A stretch of DNA of 64,000 nt from Pseudogemmobacter faecipullorum (GCF_020539525.1 NZ_JACDXX010000020.1:1-64000), one strand, 5' to 3'. Positions 30,727 through 39,807 are shown, counted from the stretch's first letter. The notes: generated by a model from the letters alone, not told the origin. Translations and numbers: made by a program.

Positions 30727-31805
30727 GGCTCATCCCGCAGCAGGTCGTTTTTCACTCTGTACGAGGCATAGCAGCGGCACTGGATAACCTCAGCCGCCAG
30801 CGCCTTCCGGTCGCTGCTATGGCGCAGATCGCCCGGGTACTGCAGGCGCACGCCGGGGGCCGGCTCAAAGAACTCGCCGATCCGCACCTTTTTGCCGTTC
30901 AGGCCTCGGTGGCTGTCGCGGGTCCGGCTATCCATGGTGGCGGACCATGTGATTTCGATCTGATCGTCACGGACCTTGCCCCGCTCGACCAGCTGCATGA
31001 AGCCCTCGTGTCGCCCTGCGCGAAGCCCGTTCAGGCTCTCGGTCCGGCCAATCGTGTCGCCGCGGTCCTTCAGGAGCTTATTCCACAGCTGCTTGCGGCT
31101 GATCTCGATATCTGCCGGGGCTACAGCGGTACCGCGATGATAAGCGGCCAGAATGCGGTTCGCGGTTGCCCGGTTCACGCTGGTATAGCGCACATAGGGC
31201 TCACCACCGCCGCGCGGGACCACGACCAGGCCGCGCACGCCCTTCGCGGTCTTCATCCCCTCCATAACGGCCAGATGCACGTCACGCCGCGCCACATCGA
31301 GGCCGAGAATGCCGCCCTCGCGCTTGCCGGTCACCGCATTGACGAAACCGACGATTTCGCGGGCCGTGTCGCGCGGGTGCTGGCCGATCTCGAGCGCCTG
31401 CCGCAGGACCACGCGGGCCATTTCCTTTTGGTCCTCGATCACTTCGGTGATGAGGTCCGACGATGCCACCCGCAGCCATTCCTCGGCGCGGTCGTGGCGG
31501 CCATCAAAGCCGAGAATGATGCGACGACCGGTAAGCGGATCGCGCACCGGAATGCTGGTAGCAGCCAGCGCACCGCCCGACATGAACGTTTCGCGTTGGG
31601 CGTCCGCGAGTGGCCCGAAGAAGCCCTGCTCAAGCCGCAGCGCCTCGACGGCTCCTTCGATATCTCCCGCGCGGATCATCGCGATCAGCTCGTCAATGCG
31701 GATCGCACTGGTGACGTTCTCGATAGAGGCGATGAAGGCTGCGCGGATGCGCGGCTCCAGGATATCGAGCTGATCTTGAATGTCGCGCGGCAGGCGGGTT
31801 ACCAT
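30723..31805 (-). CDS. Minor head protein (phage Mu F / SPP1 gp7 type)
   Basis: 360 residues. The C-terminal ~120 residues hold the head-morphogenesis domain: WSATMDSRTRDSHRGLNGKK, F-x-PAPGVRLQYPGD and the ending VIQCRCYASY, the classical F-like signature with CRC. The N-terminal part is helical. The family binds the portal or injects with DNA. It is normally encoded next to the portal, but here it is ~3.5 kb away among neck genes. Confidence 0.85.
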   Translation of the reverse strand: MVTRLPRDIQDQLDILEPRIRAAFIASIENVTSAIRIDELIAMIRAGDIEGAVEALRLEQGFFGPLADAQRETFMSGGALAATSIPVRDPLTGRRIILGFDGRHDRAEEWLRVASSDLITEVIEDQKEMARVVLRQALEIGQHPRDTAREIVGFVNAVTGKREGGILGLDVARRDVHLAVMEGMKTAKGVRGLVVVPRGGGEPYVRYTSVNRATANRILAAYHRGTAVAPADIEISRKQLWNKLLKDRGDTIGRTESLNGLRAGRHEGFMQLVERGKVRDDQIEITWSATMDSRTRDSHRGLNGKKVRIGEFFEPAPGVRLQYPGDLRHSSDRKALAAEVIQCRCYASYRVKNDLLRDEP

Positions 31806-32014
31806 CAGATCAACTCGACAGTTACCGTGCCACAGAGGCGCTCCGTCTCGAATTCATCGCCGCGTATAAGCGGCTCCCCGTCCTCACCGAGCTTCATGCA
31901 GATTACCCACCCCTCTCCGGTATGGGCCTCAGTCACATTTGCAATCTCGCTACCGTCCAGAAAGACGCGGCAGGGCGGCACTTTACCGCTCACAAGGTGG
32001 TCAGGAAGGTTCAT
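31805..32014 (-). CDS. Small phage protein, unknown
   Basis: 69 residues starting MNLPDHLVSGKVPPCRVFLD, with mixed beta pattern and acidic loops. The stop shares a base with the minor head start (TGATG) and the start is 1 bp after the preceding stop, so it is co-translated. No domain recognised. Confidence 0.65.
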   Translation of the reverse strand: MNLPDHLVSGKVPPCRVFLDGSEIANVTEAHTGEGWVICMKLGEDGEPLIRGDEFETERLCGTVTVELI

Positions 32015-32015
32015 G

Positions 32016-32369
32016 TCAGGCCCTCAGCAGCACTTCATAGAACAGATCCACGCCACCGGGGGCGAAGGGCTCGACCCGCACGATGGTCATGGCCTTGCCG
32101 CCCAGCGTGATCTTGTCGGCCGTGGTCGGCACCGTGCCGTCAGCTGCCATCATCACCAGCTTGTCGCTGGCGCGGATCGCGGTGCCGTCGATCAGGCCGA
32201 GGCTGATGGTGTCCTGCATCAGCGTGACAGTGTGGGTGGTCGGCGTGCCCGGCTGCGGGTCATAGCTCGGCCCAGTGGGCGCGCCTGGCCGGATCAGGGT
32301 TGCGGTGAAACCGACCTCAGCCAGCGCGGCGGTGACCTCTTCGGCGATCTGGCCCCAGTCTTCACTCAT
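32016..32369 (-). CDS. Head closure/connector protein (putative)
   Basis: 117 residues. A helical start (WGQIAEEVTAALAEVGFTA) is followed by a beta-rich part with KLVMMAADGTVPTTADKITL and a C-terminal VEPFAPGGVDLFYEVLLRA. This pattern is that of short head-completion (stopper) proteins seen between adaptor and gp10-like genes. Assigned by size, fold impression and order. Confidence 0.6.
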   Translation of the reverse strand: MSEDWGQIAEEVTAALAEVGFTATLIRPGAPTGPSYDPQPGTPTTHTVTLMQDTISLGLIDGTAIRASDKLVMMAADGTVPTTADKITLGGKAMTIVRVEPFAPGGVDLFYEVLLRA

Positions 32370-32775
32370 CGACGCACCCGCTTTTTCTCACAATAAGGGC
32401 GGCTGCCTGCTGCAGCTTGCTCTCGGCCCATGCGATCTGCTCGTCTGTCTCTGCCGCGGACCATGCGGAAATACCGCCACAATCACGCGCCACGACTATC
32501 AGCGCCACAGAGGGCTCTTTCGCGCGCTGCGCGACCCGCTGCCGGGCGAATTCAACCGAGCCATTGCCCTGCACATCTTCGAAGGTCTCATCAGGCTTGT
32601 GAGCCGTGACTTTGTCCTGCGAGCGATCCAGCCAGCCGGAGCCGATGCCCTCGTGATCTTTGTCACAGGCCGCACATACGGCAGTGCCGTCTGACAGGAG
32701 GCGGAACGTCGAGCAGCCGCATGCGCAGATCCAGAGCTGAGGCTCCGCGCTAAAGAGCGATATCACCTTGCTCAT
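32362..32775 (-). CDS. Zinc-ribbon phage protein, unknown
   Basis: 137 residues. Residues ~17-37 have CACGCSTFRLLSDGTAVCAAC, a four-cysteine zinc ribbon. The remainder is helical with charged residues and a Cys near the C terminus. It lies inside the neck gene cluster, overlapping the next gene by 8 bp, but its function need not be structural. Two small inverted repeats (CCACCATTTTGGTGG and CACCATTATGGTG type) occupy 32783-32815 upstream of it. Confidence 0.6.
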   Translation of the reverse strand: MSKVISLFSAEPQLWICACGCSTFRLLSDGTAVCAACDKDHEGIGSGWLDRSQDKVTAHKPDETFEDVQGNGSVEFARQRVAQRAKEPSVALIVVARDCGGISAWSAAETDEQIAWAESKLQQAAALIVRKSGCVDE

Positions 32776-32812
32776 TCATCTCCCCACCATTTTGGTGGCG
32801 TCACCATTATGG

Positions 32813-33244
32813 TCACGCCCTCGCCAGAAAATGCACGCCGCCGGTGGAGCTGCGCACCAGCCCGGCCAGCAGCCCCTCGACAATCGACAGGCGCGGCACA
32901 TAGCCGTCCGGACCGCCTGCGCCCTTCACGCGCTCCCACGCCAGCTTGCCAGCCTGCACCAGCACCTTGTCGGTGGAGGGCGTGCTGACCGGCGAGAGCG
33001 AGCCGGGTTTCACCGCCTCGGCCAGAGCGGCCTCGCAGATCGCGTATTTTACAGCCTCGGGAGCCTCATCATTCGCCCACTCGGTCAACCAGCGCTGGTT
33101 GAACCGAGCGGCGATATAGCGCTGGCCGCGAATGATGGCCGTCTTTTGGTCAGTCTCCGTCGATGGCCAGCCGGTCGCACCGCCTGCCGTGAGGTATGCC
33201 AGCGCCTCGGCGGGCGTCACGGCGGGGGCGGTGAAACTCAGCAT
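32813..33244 (-). CDS. Head-tail adaptor (DnaT-like/gp6-like)
   Basis: 143 residues from the ATG at 33244 (MLSFTAPAVTPAEALAYL). The all-helical pattern with AYLTAGGATGWPSTETDQK, ALIRGQRYIAARF-like and WANDEAPEAVKYAICEAALAE is typical of phage connector adaptors that databases label DnaT-like. The capsid gene precedes it by one small gene, which is the expected place for the adaptor. Confidence 0.7.
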   Translation of the reverse strand: MLSFTAPAVTPAEALAYLTAGGATGWPSTETDQKTAIIRGQRYIAARFNQRWLTEWANDEAPEAVKYAICEAALAEAVKPGSLSPVSTPSTDKVLVQAGKLAWERVKGAGGPDGYVPRLSIVEGLLAGLVRSSTGGVHFLARA

Positions 33245-33248
33245 GGGA

Positions 33249-33575
33249 TCACTCCGACTGGACCGCAAACGGCAGGGCCAGCTCGATCAGGTCTGCATTG
33301 GTGGCTTCCGCCGGGGCATCGACCACTTTGGTAGCGAGGAAGGCGATCAGCGCGGCTTTGTTCAGCCGGCGGATCTGCGCCTCGGTCAGGGCTGCATCCG
33401 GGGTGGGTTCACCCACGGGCAGGCCGGTTTGCCCGTCCATGATGCGCTCGCCCTTGGGGGCGAAGGCGGCATCGATGATTTTGCAGCCGTTCGCATTGGC
33501 CTCACGCTTCAGCTCGGGCCGCAGGGGATGGGTCGCATAGATGACCTTCTGGGTGGTGACTTCTTCGCTGTCCAT
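33249..33575 (-). CDS. Small phage protein with C-terminal helical domain
   Basis: 108 residues. The first half has KVIYATHPLRPELKREANAN; the last ~45 residues (EAQIRRLNKAALIAFLATKV) resemble a HeH/SAP-like helix pair common after major capsid genes. Function unknown; possibly a head accessory. Confidence 0.6.
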   Translation of the reverse strand: MDSEEVTTQKVIYATHPLRPELKREANANGCKIIDAAFAPKGERIMDGQTGLPVGEPTPDAALTEAQIRRLNKAALIAFLATKVVDAPAEATNADLIELALPFAVQSE

Positions 33576-33629
33576 GGGGAGCCTCCTGATTTCAGTGAGA
33601 GGGGCAGTCGCCCACCCCTCCTGCAGAAA

Positions 33630-34610
33630 TCAGGCTTGGCCGACTGCCAGCACACCGGCGGTGTGCTTATTGTCGGTGGCCACCTTGTCCCAGTTCCCGC
33701 CGGTGGCGAGTTCCGCGTCGGTCGGGGATTTGCCGCCATTGGTGACATCCCAGGTGTAACCCTTCAGGCCCAGCCCGAAGGTGTAGTCCGACTGCATCGT
33801 GGTCTCGATGCGGGTCTGGCCGTTTTTGGTCTCGATATTGGTGATCACGTCACCAGCATCAGAAACCGTGGCAGCGCCTGATACGAGGCCGAGAGCGCGG
33901 GACTTGGCGGGTACGGGCGTCTCGCCCGGCACTGCCGCGACCGACAGCGCCGGCGCATCAGTGATGACCACCCGCTTGTTGAGGATATCGACCACGGTCA
34001 CGCCGCCAGCCTGGAACAGATGCTGGCCGTTGGCGAGGTTCTGGTCGATCAGCGAGTGATAGGCCGCGCCGGTCATGACGTTCGCGACGATATCGGCCGA
34101 GCGGTCGCCAAACTTGGCATGTGCGCCGTTCAGAGCGCGATAGGTCAGCACGCCAGTAGCCGACACATCGTTGACCATGGCCGAGTTGTTGCCGATGGCC
34201 GCCACCAGCGCCGCAATCGCGGTGTTGATCTGATCCTGCAGCAGTGCCTCGGCATAGTTGCGCGATGCGACCTCGATGCCCTCAGCAGTCGGCTTTTGCA
34301 GCCACGTCATCTGACCCGGCTCAAAGCGGATCGGGCCGAAGCCTCCGGCCACCTTGACCGACGCGATGGAACCCTGCTGCAGATCGGTCGGAGTGACCGC
34401 AGCCTGGGCGGCATAGCGATCGACACGACGCTGAGCAGTGTGGATGGCCTTCCAGAAGCTCTCCTGGAAGAAGTCACCATCGAAGCCAGCGGGCGACAGC
34501 ACGATGGTGCCGCCCGAAGCCGCGTTGAACTTCTGGATATCCTGGCCCAGCGTCTCGATGATCGCGGGCATGAAATACTGGTTGAACACAACCATTTGCG
34601 CCTGAGACAT
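33630..34610 (-). CDS. Major capsid protein
   Basis: 326 residues starting MSQAQMVVFNQYFMPAIIET. Order after portal and scaffold, length, and segments such as DQINTAIAALVAAIGNNSAM and HSLIDQNLANGQHLFQAGG fit the HK97-fold capsid class found with DUF4055 portals. The protein would form the icosahedral shell. No N-terminal delta domain is evident, and a separate scaffold gene lies upstream. Confidence 0.85.
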   Translation of the reverse strand: MSQAQMVVFNQYFMPAIIETLGQDIQKFNAASGGTIVLSPAGFDGDFFQESFWKAIHTAQRRVDRYAAQAAVTPTDLQQGSIASVKVAGGFGPIRFEPGQMTWLQKPTAEGIEVASRNYAEALLQDQINTAIAALVAAIGNNSAMVNDVSATGVLTYRALNGAHAKFGDRSADIVANVMTGAAYHSLIDQNLANGQHLFQAGGVTVVDILNKRVVITDAPALSVAAVPGETPVPAKSRALGLVSGAATVSDAGDVITNIETKNGQTRIETTMQSDYTFGLGLKGYTWDVTNGGKSPTDAELATGGNWDKVATDNKHTAGVLAVGQA

Positions 34611-34623
34611 GGCTCAAAGCTCC

Positions 34624-35283
34624 TTATGTGAGATCGGGGAATTTGGCTTTCAGGGCTGCCACGCGCGCTGCTTTGTCGCCGCCCATATCGCCTGCTGCTT
34701 TGCCTCCGTTCTGGCTCTCGCTGCCCTTCGATCCGCCGCCCGCAGGGGGAGTGACGAACGACTTACCCTCAGCACCTGCCCAGCCGGTGATGAAGCCCGG
34801 CACGTCCTTCGGCCCCATTGGGGTATCGAAGGAAAGGGCGCCATCATCGCCGATTTTGATCTTGTCCCGGTGGATCGCCAGTGCGCCTGCCTGCAGGCCA
34901 GGATCTGTCACGCCAGCCTTAGCAAGCGCAGCAGTCAGTGCCTGATCAATCGTCACACCAGAGAGCTTGCCCTGAGCATCGCTCAGCTTGCCATTCAGCT
35001 CGGCAATGGTCGCCTCATAGCGATTGCGCTCAGCGACCAGAGCTGCCTCATCGGGCTTGCCCTTCATCGCTTCGGCCAGATCATTCTTGGCTTTGTCCGC
35101 CTCAGTTTTGAGCGAGACCTTTTCAGCCTTCACCCGCTCATAGGCGGATTTCAGGTTTGCGACTTCCGGGTGGGTATCGATGCCGTCGAGGTCGAGAATG
35201 TGCTTCCCGTCCTTTTCGACATAGAGGGCTTTCACAGCCTCATCGAGGCCGTCGAGAGTTTCGACAACGGTCTTAAGAGCCAT
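34624..35283 (-). CDS. Capsid scaffolding protein
   Basis: 219 residues. Residues ~45-110 are a strongly charged coiled coil (KSAYERVKAEKVSLKTEADK and following), with a Gly/Ser-rich linker and a basic C-terminal end (KAARVAALKAKFPDLT) expected to bind capsid. It lies 13 bp upstream of the capsid gene. No protease domain is seen, so the scaffold would leave or be cleaved by another factor. Confidence 0.8.
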   Translation of the reverse strand: MALKTVVETLDGLDEAVKALYVEKDGKHILDLDGIDTHPEVANLKSAYERVKAEKVSLKTEADKAKNDLAEAMKGKPDEAALVAERNRYEATIAELNGKLSDAQGKLSGVTIDQALTAALAKAGVTDPGLQAGALAIHRDKIKIGDDGALSFDTPMGPKDVPGFITGWAGAEGKSFVTPPAGGGSKGSESQNGGKAAGDMGGDKAARVAALKAKFPDLT

Positions 35284-35306
35284 CGGCTCGATCCTTTCGG
35301 GTGGAG

Positions 35307-36701
35307 TTAAGCGGCCTCGCCGCCGGGCTTGAGGCCATCGGCCCCGGTGTCGTCTCCGCCTTCATCGCCAAGCTCGCGCCGTTCGCGCTCCTTCTCGGCC
35401 AGGGCGAATTCCTCCTCTGCCTTGCGCTCGGGCGATGCGATGCCGCCGCGCTGCAGGTTCTCGTAATAGGTCTCGTAGCTGATCGCGCCCTCCAGCCAGA
35501 GCGCCATCAGCGCCTGGGCATCAGCCGGGCTCAGGGTGCTGTCCATCAGGCTCTCAGGCACCGGCACAGTGACGCTGGCCGGATCGAGGCCCTTCATGCG
35601 GGCAATGAACCGTAGGCCAGCCTCCAGTAGCGCGCAGCCCGAGCGGACGATGCTCTGCAGGGTGGCGGTCTCGCTCTGAAAGCGCAGCTTGCGGGCCTCG
35701 CCGCTCTCCTGCGCCTTCTCGCTTTGCTCCAGCAGCTTTGCGCCGGCATGGGCGGCTGCCCTGCGCTTGTCCTCGATCGCTTTCAGGTGGGCATCGATCC
35801 CGGCACAGGTCGGGCCGACATATTTCACATCAGGCGTGGCATCTTCGCCGCCCTGGAGAGCGATGCAGGCCCCGGCACCGACAGCCTCTGGGGGCTCGCC
35901 GTTGATCACCACCAGCGTTTCCTGCCCGGACCAGTACAGCTGGTGCCGATAATCAGCGTCGAGCTGGTAGATCGAGAGCGCAGCGCGGGCCACGCCGATC
36001 AGCGGCGGGGTGCGAATATCGGGCCGCAGATCGACCGCCGAGGCGACGGCAAACGGGATGAAATCGAGCGAAACGCCACCGGCGCCAGACGGGCTCGCCC
36101 ATCCTTCCATGGCCTTCGCGTCTTTGCCGTAGACCTCTTGCACATAGCGGCCATCATCAAGGCGCAGGACGCGGAAGCGGGTCTCATTGACCCACTCGAA
36201 CCCATCGCGAACCGGGCCGCTTTCGTCCAGGACGTAGAAATCCCGATCCCAGTTGATCAGGCTCTCGCCGACATAGCTGGCAAGGTACGGCTCGCCACCG
36301 GCGGCCGGAGCATCTGCCAGCACGGCATGGCGACCGGAGACCAGCAGCTCGCGCGTGATCTGGCGATGAAACTCCTCCAGCGGCATTCCGTCGCCGTTGG
36401 CGTCCTCCCAGAGGTACTCCAGTGCAGTCGGCAGCTCGATGCTGATCTCTTTGGCGTGAGCAACCCCAGCCATGCCGGAGACGGCCGGAGCGACCAACTC
36501 GGGGAACTCAGCGCGCTTGCGGTATGCGTCATAGGCAGCGGTCCCGCCGTCGCTCAGAGCGGCATAGCCAGACGGTTTCGGCAGGTACGTCTCGCCACGC
36601 GCCTTGACCGCGCTCTCGCCGTCCATGGCATCGCGCATCAGCCGCCAGTCGGCCTGCCGCGCGGCGGTGTATTGCGGGTGCTTGCTGTCTACGCCTGGCA
36701 T
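35307..36701 (-). CDS. Portal protein (DUF4055 family)
   Basis: 464 residues beginning MPGVDSKHPQYTAARQADWR and continuing ...MRDAMDGESAVKARGETYLPK, the signature start of DUF4055 proteins, which are portals. The dodecameric portal is the DNA gate of the capsid. It overlaps the HNH gene by 13 bp. The C-terminal tail is Glu-rich and ends DDTGADGLKPGGEAA. Confidence 0.85.
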   Translation of the reverse strand: MPGVDSKHPQYTAARQADWRLMRDAMDGESAVKARGETYLPKPSGYAALSDGGTAAYDAYRKRAEFPELVAPAVSGMAGVAHAKEISIELPTALEYLWEDANGDGMPLEEFHRQITRELLVSGRHAVLADAPAAGGEPYLASYVGESLINWDRDFYVLDESGPVRDGFEWVNETRFRVLRLDDGRYVQEVYGKDAKAMEGWASPSGAGGVSLDFIPFAVASAVDLRPDIRTPPLIGVARAALSIYQLDADYRHQLYWSGQETLVVINGEPPEAVGAGACIALQGGEDATPDVKYVGPTCAGIDAHLKAIEDKRRAAAHAGAKLLEQSEKAQESGEARKLRFQSETATLQSIVRSGCALLEAGLRFIARMKGLDPASVTVPVPESLMDSTLSPADAQALMALWLEGAISYETYYENLQRGGIASPERKAEEEFALAEKERERRELGDEGGDDTGADGLKPGGEAA

Positions 36702-37249
36702 GTCGCCTCCGGTGCATCTTTCACATTGAAGAAGGCGCCATGGTGCATTCGTGCAGCATTCGCGTAGGCAGCTCGGGCCGCCTCTTTGCAGTCAAACAGG
36801 CCCAAGTAGGTATTCTTGCCGTTGATAGAAATACTCACCTGCCATTTGCGGCGGGCCTTGTTCCAGCAGACACCCTTCGACCCAACCCTTGCGCGGGTAT
36901 TAAGGGAGTTTTGCGAACGCGTTGCCTCACGCAGGTTTTCTATCCGATTGTCCTGGGGGTTGCCGTTGATGTGGTCAATTTCTTGGGCGGGCCACCGGCC
37001 ATTATGCATCGCCCAGATTACCCAGTGGGCACTCACTGGGCGCGAAAACAGCGCCCCACGCAAATACCCATCCTTATCGGCGGTCTTAAGCGCCTCGCGT
37101 CCCGCAAATGTGGCGTTCCATGTCCGGTATCCGCTATCGGAGGGAAAGAACTCACGGGGGCGATGCTTCCAGTATAGGCGCCCGGTAGTGGCATCATAGC
37201 GCAGGATCGCGTGTAGCACATCGGGCGAAGGAAGGGCTGCTCGCGCCAT
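36689..37249 (-). CDS. HNH endonuclease with AP2 DNA-binding domain
   Basis: 186 residues. The HNH core is at ~75-110 (HWVIWAMHNGRWPAQEIDHI followed by NGNPQDNRIENLR), with Asp92-His93 and Asn104 of the fold. An AP2 domain is at ~125-175 (GVCWNKARRKWQVSI, then YLGLFDCKEAARAAY). This domain pair is typical of free-standing phage homing endonucleases. It sits between terminase and portal and is lower in GC than both neighbours, which suggests insertion. Confidence 0.9.
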   Translation of the reverse strand: MARAALPSPDVLHAILRYDATTGRLYWKHRPREFFPSDSGYRTWNATFAGREALKTADKDGYLRGALFSRPVSAHWVIWAMHNGRWPAQEIDHINGNPQDNRIENLREATRSQNSLNTRARVGSKGVCWNKARRKWQVSISINGKNTYLGLFDCKEAARAAYANAARMHHGAFFNVKDAPEATCQA

Positions 37250-37272
37250 ATTCGGATCTCCTTCGCGGGCAC

Positions 37273-38667
37273 CTAGTAGAAGCCCTTGATCGTGCCGGTG
37301 CTGGTCTTCGGTTGCTTCCGCCGAGGCGCATTCGCCATGACAAAGCTGTCCGCGAGGTTCGGCGAGGCGATATCGCGCTTGCCGAGGTCTTTCTTGCTCT
37401 CAACCTTGACCCGCCCGGCATTGTCGAAGTCGCGGCGCGGGGTCGAAAGCTCATCAATCAAGCGGTCGAGGTGGTCGCAATCCGGGCTGATCGAGATCAG
37501 ATCCTCGACCGGATAACTCATGCCCTTGGTCACCGCGTTGAAGGTGTTGCGGAAGCGCTTAGCCACCAGCCACCATGTCTGGGCTTTCAGGTTGGCGTAA
37601 TAATCGCCGTTGGTGGGTGATCCCTTGTCTTGCGGGTCGATCCGCTCACCCGGGCTGATCACACCGTCAGAGGCGTTGAAGCGGTGGTATTCGATGGTGG
37701 TCTTGAACTGGCCATTCAGCGCCTGGAAATGCGACCCAGCGAAAGCGCCAACCCCGATGCTATCGTAATCGATCACGGCCCGAGCTTCTCGCGCCACGGC
37801 GTGAACCCTGCCGGCCGATTTCAGCAGCTCGTCCTCGCCGCCCTTCCATTCCTCGATCCTGCTGGCCTCGATCCCCTCCATCAGGGTGAGCGCGTTCTTG
37901 TCGTCGCCACTGTCAGCGACGTCGAAGCCGACCCGGCGGCCCGGCCCCTTGCTCAGGCCAAGCTTGCCGCAAGCGTTGATCGCGGCCATCACCCACGAGC
38001 GCTTGATGACCACAGCGTCATCATCCTCGCGCGGCTGGCCGAGGTAGATATGGGCGAAATCCTCCTCATCCTCAGCGCGCTTGGCCTCGATCACGTCGAG
38101 GATGGTCTGCGAGAGGAAGGGGTTCTCGTTGAAGTTGATATGCCGCTTAACCGTGCGCGGCGGCGTGTTTGCGATGAACCTGCGCCAGACGAAATCCGTT
38201 ACCAGGCGCGGGTTGAACAGGATCCAGAACTGCGACCCCTCTTTGCGCAGGGTCGGTTCAAGGATCTCCCACTGCTCCTCGGTGAGGTTGTGCGCCTCCT
38301 CGATCCAGCAAATGTCGATGCCCTCGAGCGATTTGATTTCGTCAATGTGGCGCCAGAGGCCGTAGAACAGGAACTCGCTGCCGGTGCGGTTATGGCGGAT
38401 CGAGTTATCGGTGATCGTGAACTGATCGCGCAGACCGAACCGATCGATCTGGATTTTCAGCAGCGTATAGACGCTCTCGGCGATCTTGTTCTGGAACTGT
38501 CGGGCGCAGAGAACGCGGATCTTGCACTTCGTGGCGAGAAACACCGCAAAGCCTGCGGCATCCCATGATTTTGACGACGAGCGACCGCCATACAGGACGC
38601 GATTGCGAGCAGGCGTCAGCCAAAAGGACTGTAATGCCGGGTTAAGTGTCGGTCGATTGGCCTGCAT
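37273..38667 (-). CDS. Terminase large subunit (PBSX-type)
   Basis: 464 residues from the ATG at 38667 (MQANRPTLNPALQSFWLTPA), which overlaps the small subunit gene by 26 bp. Walker A GGRSSSKS is at residues 27-34 and Walker B IDICWIEEA at 117-125. The C-terminal RNase H-like nuclease starts near VGFDVADSGDDKNAL. It is the packaging motor and cuts concatemeric DNA. The SSKS P-loop and order match the PBSX family. Confidence 0.95.
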   Translation of the reverse strand: MQANRPTLNPALQSFWLTPARNRVLYGGRSSSKSWDAAGFAVFLATKCKIRVLCARQFQNKIAESVYTLLKIQIDRFGLRDQFTITDNSIRHNRTGSEFLFYGLWRHIDEIKSLEGIDICWIEEAHNLTEEQWEILEPTLRKEGSQFWILFNPRLVTDFVWRRFIANTPPRTVKRHINFNENPFLSQTILDVIEAKRAEDEEDFAHIYLGQPREDDDAVVIKRSWVMAAINACGKLGLSKGPGRRVGFDVADSGDDKNALTLMEGIEASRIEEWKGGEDELLKSAGRVHAVAREARAVIDYDSIGVGAFAGSHFQALNGQFKTTIEYHRFNASDGVISPGERIDPQDKGSPTNGDYYANLKAQTWWLVAKRFRNTFNAVTKGMSYPVEDLISISPDCDHLDRLIDELSTPRRDFDNAGRVKVESKKDLGKRDIASPNLADSFVMANAPRRKQPKTSTGTIKGFY

Positions 38668-39157
38668 AGAAGTCAGCAAGGGTCATGACCTCCATCGGGC
38701 CGCCGCCAGCGCCGGTCAGCTCCTTCTTGTCAGCCAGCCCCAGATCGCGCGCGATGATCGAGCCATTCAGCAGATCTGCCGCCGCCCCCTCAAATTTCCA
38801 CTGGTAGATCGTGTCCTCGATCTGCCTCATGACCTCGGCCAGATGCGGCTTGTGGATCTCATCATCCTCAACCTGCCAGCGCCGCCACGCCTCGTGAGAC
38901 ACGCCGAGAAATAAGCACAGGCCCCGGATCGTCATAGCCCGCATGGCCGCGACCGGCTCATGGGTGGCCGAGCCCTGGAAGGTCACCAGCTGGTCTTTGT
39001 AGAGCGGGTTCTCATGCACCCACTCGAAATATTCGCAGGCAGCATCCCAGAGCGCTTCCGCGGTCTCAAACTTCGGCTTCGGGCCGGAGCTGGCGCGGGC
39101 TTCCCAGATGCGGTTGCCGGGGAGGAAATGGCCGGTGGCCGGATCGCGGTCAGCCAT
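38642..39157 (-). CDS. Terminase small subunit
   Basis: 171 residues beginning MADRDPATGHFLPGNRIWEA. The pattern (FLPGNxxWxAR..., then EYFEWVHENPLYKDQLVTFQ and MTIRGLCLFLGVSHEAWRRW) is that of P22 gp3-like DNA-packaging proteins that recognise pac and load the large subunit. It suggests headful packaging. A ~240-bp gap upstream (39158-39397) holds no recognised gene. Confidence 0.85.
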   Translation of the reverse strand: MADRDPATGHFLPGNRIWEARASSGPKPKFETAEALWDAACEYFEWVHENPLYKDQLVTFQGSATHEPVAAMRAMTIRGLCLFLGVSHEAWRRWQVEDDEIHKPHLAEVMRQIEDTIYQWKFEGAAADLLNGSIIARDLGLADKKELTGAGGGPMEVMTLADFYAGQSTDT

Positions 39158-39397
39158 CGCGGTTACTCCGAAAATATGCCGGGGCTCTCACTCTAGCCAG
39201 TCCAACAGGGAGGCACCCATTGACCCAAGGGCGGGGAACTGAGCGCAGAGGGATAATATGCAGGTGAGGCCTTTTAAACCCGGCGGTACCTGCTCCACAT
39301 TGAGCCGGGATCAGGTATTAGCCCTATCTATTCGGCTACATACGTCTACCCTGCAAGATTGGCCGATCTTGGCCTGCAGATCTGAAAGGTGTGCATT

Positions 39398-39544
39398 ATG
39401 GCAAAAGGCATGGAAAAACGCGGGCGCGATACGAAAAAGCCCAAAAAGGTTGTTCCAAAGACCAACGCCTCAAACCCGAGCCTAAAAAATACGGTCTCGA
39501 TCAGCTCATCGGCTGGATCATCTTCGAAGTCCGGTACGAGGTAA
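39398..39544 (+). CDS. Small basic protein (moron candidate)
   Basis: 48 residues from the ATG at 39398 with GAAAGGTG about 8 nt upstream: MAKGMEKRGRDTKKPKKVVP and then a Ser-rich tail. The MAKG-x-x-x-R-x-x-x-x-KKPKK pattern resembles a widespread small basic protein of proteobacteria. An alternative frame of 67 codons starts 7 bp earlier, but it lacks an RBS. It is rightward between leftward genes. Confidence 0.6.
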   Translation: MAKGMEKRGRDTKKPKKVVPKTNASNPSLKNTVSISSSAGSSSKSGTR

Positions 39545-39609
39545 GGTCCTATGAGACCTGCTGTCACATCTGCGGTTTTCACCATGAACAGTGACCTATA
39601 AATTCGAAA

Positions 39610-39636
39610 CGCCCGGAGGCTGTAAAGCTCCGGGCG
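39610..39636 (+). terminator. Hairpin after the small basic gene
   Basis: Arms CGCCCGGAG and CTCCGGGCG (9 bp) with a 9-nt loop. The tail CTTGTCT on the plus strand and TTTCGAATTT on the minus strand are both only moderately T-rich; it could serve either the small gene or the convergent cold-shock gene. The rest of 39545-39807 shows nothing recognisable. Confidence 0.6.
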
Positions 39637-39807
39637 CTTGTCTGTTATCCGACCTTCCGCTTCCTAACCGCAGTTGCGATCCGGCCCGACGGTGCACATC
39701 CATTTTGAGGATGCAGGCTCGGCTATATCGGCAGTACAGCGTGCCGCTTAGGATGGACCGTGGTTCGTGAAGCGTGATCTGCATTATTTGTGCAGACCGA
39801 ATTCGAA

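Noticed and set aside
30723-31805. Mu-like transposable phage, suggested by the Mu F-type minor head domain
   Set aside because: No transposase MuA/MuB, no sheath or Mu middle genes; tyrosine integrase with tRNA attachment site instead. The domain is widespread in siphophages.
39391-39594. A 67-codon plus-strand frame starting MHYGKRHGKTRARYEKAQKG
   Set aside because: It overlaps the 48-residue gene in another frame, and the RBS GAAAGGTG is placed for the latter, whose product has a familiar small-basic-protein pattern.
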